Origin: Inquilinus sp042743185
GTDB taxonomy: Bacteria > Pseudomonadota > Alphaproteobacteria > DSM-16000 > Inquilinaceae
Assembly: GCF_042743185.1 (NCBI RefSeq)
Contig: NZ_JBHYMS010000001.1
Location: 124,001 to 188,000 of the forward strand
Direction of reading: 5' to 3'
DNA: 64,000 nt
The translations under genes were made by a program, and so were the position numbers. Below are positions 58,475 to 64,000 of the stretch, piece by piece (within the stretch, counting starts at the first letter, position 1; each line of letters starts with the position of its first letter). The notes under the pieces are model-generated. The model saw only the letters and a list, made by a program, of their open reading frames with translations, did not search any database and was not told where the DNA came from.

Positions 58475-60276
58475 CCGACACTCCCCTCGCCCCGGCCGCC
58501 CCCGCCCGGCTCTCCGGCCTGGCCCGGCCCGGCCTGCTGGCCCTCGCGGGCCTGCTGGCCACACTCGTCGTCCTGCCCGTCCTGATCGGCGACGACTTCG
58601 TCTACCACGTCTTCATCACCGTCTGCGTCTTCGCGGCGCTCTCCACCGCCTGGAACATCGTCGGCGGCTTCGCCGGCCAGCTGTCGCTCGGCCACGCCAT
58701 CTTCTACGGCATCGGCGCCTATGCCGGCGTCATTCTGACGACTCTTGGGATCAGCCCCTGGCTCGGCATGTTCGCCGGCGCGGCGGTCGCCATCGTCGCC
58801 GCCATCGCCATCAGCTATCCCTGCTTCCGGCTGCGCGGACCGTTCTTCTCGCTGGCGACCATCGCCTTCCTCGAGGTGTTCCGCGTCGTGGCGCTGCATT
58901 TCCGGGACCTGACCGGGGGCGCCAACGGCCTGATGATCCCGCTGAAGATGGGCTGGCAGTGGATGGTGTTCCGCGAGCGCCTGCCCTCGCTCGCCATTGC
59001 CTTCGGCCTGCTGCTGCTGTGCCTGGCGGTGGCGTGGTGGATCCGCTCGCGCCGCATCGGCTTCCAGCTGGTCGCGACGCGCGAGCGTGAATCCGCCGCC
59101 CGGGCGGCCGGGGTGAACACGGTGCAGGTGCGCCTCGTCGCCGTCGCCGTCTCGGCGGCGCTGACCGCCATGGTCGGCACCTTCCACGCGATGTACCTGA
59201 CCTTCATCGAGCCGGCGGCGATGTTCTCGCTGACGCTGTCGATCCAGATCGCGATGTTCGCCCTGATCGGCGGCATCGGCACGGTGTTCGGCCCGCTGCT
59301 GGGCGCCGTGCTGCTGGTGCCGGTGTCGGAGATGGCGCGCGGCTGGCTGGGCGCCCAGGCGCTCGGGCTGCACGGCTTCGTCTACGGCGCGGTGCTGGTG
59401 CTGGTCGTCCTGTTCATGCCGAACGGGCTGATGGGGGTGCTGGCGCGGCTGAAGGACGGCGGCGCCAAGGCAAAGAGCCCGCAGGCCAAGGCGGTCGCAG
59501 CCGCGCCGGCTGCGGCCGAGCGCCCGCCGATGGGCGACGAAATCATGCGGGTCGAGGGGCTGCAGAAGCGCTTCGGCGGGCTGCACGTCACCAACGATGT
59601 CGGCTTCACCTTGCGCGAGGGCGAGGTGCTGGGCCTGATCGGCCCCAACGGCGCCGGCAAGACCACCCTGTTCAACATGATCTCGGGCTTCATGGCCCCC
59701 GATGCGGGTTCGGTCTCGGTACGGGGGGCGGACGGCGGCTGGCACAAGCCGGCGTCGCCGGCGGATTTCGCCGCGATCGGCGTCGGCCGCACCTTCCAGA
59801 TCGTCCAGCCCTTCGCCGCCATGACGGTGGAGGAGAACATCATGGTCGGCGCCTTCCACCGCTGCGGCGACGTGCGCGAGGCGCGCGAGCTGGCGCGCGA
59901 GACCGCCCACCGCATGGGCCTCGCCCCCTGGCTGGAGGCGGAGGCGCGCAGCCTGACGATCGGCGGGCTGAAGCGGCTGGAGGTGGCCCGTGTGATGGCG
60001 ATGAAGCCGCGCATCCTGCTGCTGGACGAAGTGATGGCGGGGATCAACCAGACCGATGTTCGCCGCGCCATCGACCTGATGCGGTCGATCCGCGACGACG
60101 GCGTCAGCATCATCGCCATCGAGCATGTGATGCAGGCGGTGATGTCGCTTTCGGACCGGGTCATCGTGCTGTCCTCCGGCCAGGTCATCGCCGAGGGCCG
60201 GCCGCAGGAGGTGGTGCGCGACCCCACGGTGATCGAGGCCTATCTCGGCAAGGAGTTCGTCCATGCTCAGGCTTGA
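58471..60276 (+). CDS. fused LivM permease-LivG ATPase
   Basis: A 601-residue fusion. About residues 1-320 form a LivM permease (AFAGQLSLGHAIFYGIGAYAGVI-type signature, ARAAGVNTVQVRLVAVAVSAALTAMVG). A short linker (about 325-350, KDGGAKAKSPQAKAVAAAPA) leads to a LivG ATPase. Walker A is at about 391 (GPNGAGKTT), Walker B is ILLLDEVMAGIN, but the usual signature is replaced by LTIGGLKRLEVARV. The gene overlaps LivF by 14 bp. The fusion fixes one permease-ATPase pair per transporter half. Confidence 0.94.
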   Translation: MTDTPLAPAAPARLSGLARPGLLALAGLLATLVVLPVLIGDDFVYHVFITVCVFAALSTAWNIVGGFAGQLSLGHAIFYGIGAYAGVILTTLGISPWLGMFAGAAVAIVAAIAISYPCFRLRGPFFSLATIAFLEVFRVVALHFRDLTGGANGLMIPLKMGWQWMVFRERLPSLAIAFGLLLLCLAVAWWIRSRRIGFQLVATRERESAARAAGVNTVQVRLVAVAVSAALTAMVGTFHAMYLTFIEPAAMFSLTLSIQIAMFALIGGIGTVFGPLLGAVLLVPVSEMARGWLGAQALGLHGFVYGAVLVLVVLFMPNGLMGVLARLKDGGAKAKSPQAKAVAAAPAAAERPPMGDEIMRVEGLQKRFGGLHVTNDVGFTLREGEVLGLIGPNGAGKTTLFNMISGFMAPDAGSVSVRGADGGWHKPASPADFAAIGVGRTFQIVQPFAAMTVEENIMVGAFHRCGDVREARELARETAHRMGLAPWLEAEARSLTIGGLKRLEVARVMAMKPRILLLDEVMAGINQTDVRRAIDLMRSIRDDGVSIIAIEHVMQAVMSLSDRVIVLSSGQVIAEGRPQEVVRDPTVIEAYLGKEFVHAQA

Positions 60277-60967
60277 GGGCGTCCACGCCGGCTACGGCGC
60301 GACCACCGTCCTGCACGACGTGTCGCTGGAGGTCGGCGCCGGCGAGGTCGTGACCATCGTCGGCGCCAACGGTGCCGGCAAGACCACGACGCTGCGCACC
60401 GTCGCGGGCCTGCTGCGGCCGACCGCCGGGCGCATCCTGTTCGAGGGGCGGGACATCACCCGCCTGTCGGCCCATGAGACGGTCGAGCTCGGCATCACGC
60501 TGATCCCCGAAGGCCGCCAGCTCTTCCCCGACATGACGGTGCGCGAGAACCTGCTGATGGGCGCCTATCGCCAGGCCGCGCGCGACCGGCGGTCCGGGAC
60601 GCTGGGGCAGGTGCTGGCGCTGTTCCCGCGGCTGCGCGAGCGCCTGGACCAGAACGCGGTGTCGCTGTCGGGCGGCGAGCAGCAGATGGTGGCGATCGCG
60701 CGCGGCATGATGGCCCGGCCGAAGCTGCTGATGTTCGACGAGCCGTCGCTCGGCCTCGCCCCCATCATCGTCGCCCAGGTCTTCGAGGCGATCGACGCCA
60801 TCGTCGGCACCGGCGCCACGGTGCTGATCGTCGAGCAGAACGTCTTCCACACGCTGAAGGCCGCCGACCGCGGCTATGTCCTGGAGAACGGTCAGATCGT
60901 GCTGTCGGACACGGCGGATGCGCTGCTCGACAACGATCACGTCCGCCAGGCCTATCTCGGCATCTGA
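60263..60967 (+). CDS. branched-chain amino-acid-type ABC ATPase (LivF)
   Basis: A 234-residue LivF ATPase. Walker A is GANGAGKTT, signature VSLSGGEQQMVAIARG, Walker B LLMFDEPSLGLAP. The characteristic LivF LIPEGRQLFPDMTVRENLLMGA is present. It overlaps the fusion gene, forming a heterodimer with its ATPase half. Confidence 0.95.
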   Translation: MLRLEGVHAGYGATTVLHDVSLEVGAGEVVTIVGANGAGKTTTLRTVAGLLRPTAGRILFEGRDITRLSAHETVELGITLIPEGRQLFPDMTVRENLLMGAYRQAARDRRSGTLGQVLALFPRLRERLDQNAVSLSGGEQQMVAIARGMMARPKLLMFDEPSLGLAPIIVAQVFEAIDAIVGTGATVLIVEQNVFHTLKAADRGYVLENGQIVLSDTADALLDNDHVRQAYLGI

Positions 60968-60990
60968 CCCCTCACCGCACGGATACGGAC

Positions 60991-61797
60991 ATGGCCACAC
61001 GTGAAGCCAACCCGGCCGGGATCGCCGGCCGCCCGAGCCACCGCGGCCGGCGCGTTCTCGTCACCGGCGCCGGCCGCGGCATCGGCCGGGCGATCGCCCT
61101 CGGCTTCGCCCGGCGCGGCGCGGTCGTCGGCGTCGCCGATCTGACGCCGGCCGATATCGACGAGACGGTGGCGCAGATCCGGTCGGCCGGCAGCGAGGCC
61201 CAGCCCCTTGCCCTCGACGTCGCCGACTATGCCGCGGTCGAGGCCGGCCTGGCCGGGGCCGCCCGCGCGATGGGCGGGCCGTTCGACACGGTGGTCAACA
61301 ACGCCGGCATCTCGCCGAAGCATGACGGTGTCGCCCGCAAGGTGTGGGAGATGGACCCCGCCGAATGGAGCCGGGTCGTCGCCGTCAACCTGACCGGCTG
61401 CTTCAACACCGTGCGCGCCCTGAGCCCGGCGATGCGCGAGGCCGGGCGCGGCTGGGTCGTCAACATGTCCTCGGTGGCCGGGAAGACCTATTCGCCGATC
61501 GTGGCCTGCCACTACGCCGCGACCAAATCGGCGCTGATCGGCTTCACCAAGCACCTGGCGGCCGAGCTCGGCCCCTTCGGCATCCGCGTCAACGCCCTGG
61601 CGCCCGGGCGGATCGAGACGCCGATGGTGCGCGCGGTGGCGGCCGAAGTGAACGAGGACCAGGTGCGCCTGACGCCGATGGGCCGGCTCGGCGCGCCGGA
61701 CGAGGTCGCGGATGCCGCGCTCTATCTGACATCAGCGGAGGCCAGCTTCGTCACCGGCCAGACGATCGACGTCGCCGGCGGCCTCTACATGACCTGA
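60991..61797 (+). CDS. short-chain dehydrogenase/reductase
   Basis: A 268-residue classical SDR. The nucleotide motif TGAGRGIG is at residues 25-32, NNAGIS at 103-108, the active-site serine near 160 (NMSSVAGK) and Y175-x3-K179 in HYAATKSALIG. It resembles FabG-like or sugar/polyol dehydrogenases. It is 23 bp after LivF and probably oxidises an alcohol in this operon's pathway. Confidence 0.92.
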   Translation: MATREANPAGIAGRPSHRGRRVLVTGAGRGIGRAIALGFARRGAVVGVADLTPADIDETVAQIRSAGSEAQPLALDVADYAAVEAGLAGAARAMGGPFDTVVNNAGISPKHDGVARKVWEMDPAEWSRVVAVNLTGCFNTVRALSPAMREAGRGWVVNMSSVAGKTYSPIVACHYAATKSALIGFTKHLAAELGPFGIRVNALAPGRIETPMVRAVAAEVNEDQVRLTPMGRLGAPDEVADAALYLTSAEASFVTGQTIDVAGGLYMT

Positions 61798-61849
61798 TCG
61801 GGCGTGGAGGACGGTGCAACCTGTGCTGAGAGGGGGTAAGCGGGCGGGC

Positions 61850-62644
61850 ATGCGGACGATCACCGGGCATACGCGCATCTTCGGCATCCTGGCCGATCCG
61901 ATCCATCACGTGAAAACGCCGGAGGTGATGAACGCCCTGCTCGACCGCCACGGCGTCGACGGCGTCCTCGTCCCCTTCCATGTCGCGCCGGACGGGCTGG
62001 CGCGGCTGGTCGACGGCCTGCGCGCCCAGCGCAACTTCGGCGGTTTCATCGCCACCGTGCCGCACAAGCCGGCGATGCTGGCGCTGTGCGACGAGGTCAC
62101 GCCGCAGGCGCAGCACATCGGCGCGGTGAACTGCGTCCGGCGGGAGACGGACGGGCGCATGGTCGGCGCCATGCTGGACGGCACCGGCTTCGTCGCGGCG
62201 CTGCGCGCCTCCGGCCTCGAGCCGCAGGGCCTGCGGGCCTATCTCGCCGGCGCGGGCGGCGCCGCGAGCGCGATCGCCTTCGCCCTGGCAGAGGCCGGCC
62301 TGCGCCATCTCACCATCGCCAACCGGACGCGAGACAAGGCCGAGGCCCTGGCCGCGCGGTTGCGCGACGCCCATCCCGGGCTGTCGGTCGGAACCGATGC
62401 GGACAGCGTGGCGGCGCACGACCTGGTCGTGAACGCCACCTCGCTCGGCCTGCGTCCCGGCGATCCCCCTCCCCTCGACCTGTCCCGGATCGAGCACCGC
62501 CAGTTCGTCGCCGAGGCGATCATGGATCCGGCGGAGACGCCGCTGCTCGCGGCCGCCGCGGCCAAGGGCTGCCGCGTCCAGCCGGGCTTGCCGATGCTGG
62601 AGGCGCAGATCACCCTGATGGCCCGGCATATGGGTGCGCTGTAG
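61850..62644 (+). CDS. atypical shikimate dehydrogenase-like (AroE family) protein
   Basis: A 264-residue AroE-type dehydrogenase. The catalytic lysine is K72 in TVPHKPAM and the aspartate D110 in AMLDGTGF. The usual substrate motif SxS is replaced by DPIHHVKTPEVMN, and the NTDG block lacks its asparagine. The NADP-binding motif AGAGGAAS is intact. These changes suggest a substrate other than shikimate, such as quinate or another cyclitol acid. Start at 61850; a GTG at 61814 is possible, with GGAGG close by. It is one step from a GMC gene. Confidence 0.87.
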   Translation: MRTITGHTRIFGILADPIHHVKTPEVMNALLDRHGVDGVLVPFHVAPDGLARLVDGLRAQRNFGGFIATVPHKPAMLALCDEVTPQAQHIGAVNCVRRETDGRMVGAMLDGTGFVAALRASGLEPQGLRAYLAGAGGAASAIAFALAEAGLRHLTIANRTRDKAEALAARLRDAHPGLSVGTDADSVAAHDLVVNATSLGLRPGDPPPLDLSRIEHRQFVAEAIMDPAETPLLAAAAAKGCRVQPGLPMLEAQITLMARHMGAL

Positions 62645-64000
62645 TGTCGGCCGAGACGTTCGACTACATCATCGTGGGCGGAGGCACCGCCGGCTGCGTC
62701 CTGGCCAACCGCCTGACCGCGTCGGGCCGGCACACGGTGCTGCTGCTGGAGGCGGGACGGGAGGCGCGAAGCCTGTGGGTGCCGATCCCGGCAGGCTTCA
62801 GCAGGCTGCTGACCAACCCCGCCTACAACTGGCGCTTCTGGACCGAGCCCGAAGAGGCGACCGGGAACCGCGTCATCGCCGTGCCGCGCGGCAAGGGCCT
62901 CGGCGGCTCCACCCTGATCAACGGCATGATCTATGTGCGCGGCCAGCCGCAGGATTATGACGGCTGGGCCCAGCGGGGCTGCACCGGCTGGGGCTTCGAC
63001 GACGTCCTGCCCTATTTCCGGCGGGTCGAGGACTATGGCGGGCCGGCCACACCGCTGCGCGCCGAAGGCGGCCCGCTGCCGGTCACCGAGGTGGCGGAGC
63101 GGCCGGTGATCGCCGAGGCCTTCATCGCCGCCGCCGGGGCGGCCGGCCACGGCCGCAACCCGGACTACAACGGTGAGAGCCAGGACGGCTTCGGCTACTA
63201 CCAGGTCAACCAGCGCCACGGCCGGCGGATCAGCGCCGCGGAGGCCTATCTGAAGCCGGTTGTGGGCCGGCCCAACCTGTCCGTGCGCACCGAGGCGCAT
63301 GTGCTGAGAGTCGACCTGCAGGAGGGCCGCGCCGTCGGCGTCACCGCACGCATCGGCGGCCAGGACGTCCCTTTCCTCGCCCGGGCCGAGGTCATCCTCG
63401 CCGCCGGCGCGGTACAGACGCCGCAGCTGCTGGAGCTGTCGGGCCTTGGCGATCCCGCCATCCTGCAGCCGCTCGGCATTCCGGTGCGGTGCGCCCTGCC
63501 CGGCGTGGGCGCCAATTATGTCGACCATTTCTGCACGCGCATGAACTGGCGGGTGAAGCAGCCGGTCACGCTGAACGAGCAGACGCGCGGCTGGCGGCTC
63601 GGCGCCTCTGTGCTGCAATACGCCGCCACGCGGCGCGGCATCCTGACCCTCGGCACCGGCCTCGCCTTCGGCTTCGTGCGCACGCGGCCGGGGCTCGAAG
63701 GCCCGGACGTGCAGTACTTCTTCATGCATGCGAGCTACGCCAACGCGGCCGAGCGCAGGCTGGACCGGCTGCCGGGCATGACCGTCGGCGTCACCCAGCT
63801 GCGCCCGCAGTCGCGCGGCACGATCCACGCGGTGTCGCCCGACCCGATGCATGCCCCGGCGATCCGCCCCAACTTCCTGGCGGAGGCGGAGGACCGGCGG
63901 GCCATGGTCGAGGGCATGAAGATCGCCCGCCGCATCGTCGAACAGCCGCCGATGGATCCGTTCCGGGAGCGGGAGACGGCCCCCGGCCCGGACTGCCGGA
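62644..64000 (+). CDS. GMC oxidoreductase (choline dehydrogenase type, C-terminus beyond window)
   Basis: A partial FAD-dependent GMC enzyme; 452 codons are present. The FAD motif is YIIVGGGTAGCVLANRL at residues 7-23. GMC signature 1 is RGKGLGGSTLINGMIYVRG and signature 2 is VILAAGAVQTPQLLELSGLG. No cysteine cluster or signal peptide is seen, unlike the other GMC gene in the window. The GTG start shares a base with the AroE-like stop. It probably oxidises an alcohol in the same pathway. The catalytic His-His/Asn end is outside the window. Confidence 0.92.
   Translation, partial: MSAETFDYIIVGGGTAGCVLANRLTASGRHTVLLLEAGREARSLWVPIPAGFSRLLTNPAYNWRFWTEPEEATGNRVIAVPRGKGLGGSTLINGMIYVRGQPQDYDGWAQRGCTGWGFDDVLPYFRRVEDYGGPATPLRAEGGPLPVTEVAERPVIAEAFIAAAGAAGHGRNPDYNGESQDGFGYYQVNQRHGRRISAAEAYLKPVVGRPNLSVRTEAHVLRVDLQEGRAVGVTARIGGQDVPFLARAEVILAAGAVQTPQLLELSGLGDPAILQPLGIPVRCALPGVGANYVDHFCTRMNWRVKQPVTLNEQTRGWRLGASVLQYAATRRGILTLGTGLAFGFVRTRPGLEGPDVQYFFMHASYANAAERRLDRLPGMTVGVTQLRPQSRGTIHAVSPDPMHAPAIRPNFLAEAEDRRAMVEGMKIARRIVEQPPMDPFRERETAPGPDCR

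Overview
The window is a high-GC, densely coding bacterial chromosome segment with almost every gene intact. It most resembles a soil- or plant-associated alphaproteobacterium of the Rhodospirillales/Azospirillaceae type (Inquilinus-like; inference). The reasons are HWE-family histidine kinase signatures, promoters of the alphaproteobacterial general-stress sigma factor EcfG (GGAAC-N16/17-CGTT), a DUF2934 protein, and many ABC-importer-centred catabolic operons. I saw no rRNA, tRNA, CRISPR array, prophage or insertion sequence.

Region 1 (1-6047, minus strand) is a compact operon that looks like the assembly line of an inositol-linked glycoconjugate. In transcription order it encodes inositol-1-phosphate synthase, a histidine phosphatase, a CgeB-like glycosyltransferase, a sugar-1-P nucleotidyltransferase, a CmoB-like methyltransferase, a clan-A glycoside hydrolase and a PIG-L deacetylase cut by the window edge. 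Synthase + glycosyltransferase + PIG-L recalls the logic of mycothiol or GPI biosynthesis. An ECF sigma factor gene lies just upstream.

Region 2 (6192-14462) is a stress and regulation island. It holds the ECF sigma factor, a CBS protein, a quinone oxidoreductase, a baeRF release-factor-like protein with DUF2934, a single-domain response regulator, a PAS-PAS-HWE kinase and an unusual CRP/FNR-receiver fusion. Three transcription units carry exact EcfG-type promoters and the sigma gene has a near match, so the region reads as a general-stress regulon cluster.

Region 3 (14489-21254) is a nitrogen module: a DUF1989 protein, two different ureohydrolases, a complete polar amino-acid ABC importer and a divergent LysR regulator. 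It probably takes up and hydrolyses a guanidino compound. A Tat-exported Kelch protein follows.

Region 4 (22681-29644) is a sugar operon with Gfo/Idh dehydrogenase, TIM-barrel isomerase, LacI regulator, PhyH-type dioxygenase and an Frc/Rbs-type ABC importer, preceded by paired repeat operators. Region 5 (29654-41373) is a nine-gene minus-strand operon with binding protein, fused MalF-MalG-type permease, ATPase, metallohydrolase, aldehyde dehydrogenase, gluconate-dehydrogenase-like subunit 3, Fe-S-type GMC oxidoreductase and a D-threonine-aldolase-like enzyme, with a divergent ROK repressor and a perfect operator.

Region 6 (41498-51633) has two Gfo/Idh dehydrogenases divergent from a FadR-type regulator heading a peptide-type ABC operon with two DapA-family lyases. 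Region 7 (51656-64000) has a GntR regulator facing an operon of alcohol dehydrogenase, quinone oxidoreductase, ThDP enzyme, LIV-type importer with a LivM-LivG fusion, SDR, an atypical AroE-like enzyme and a GMC oxidoreductase that runs off the right edge.
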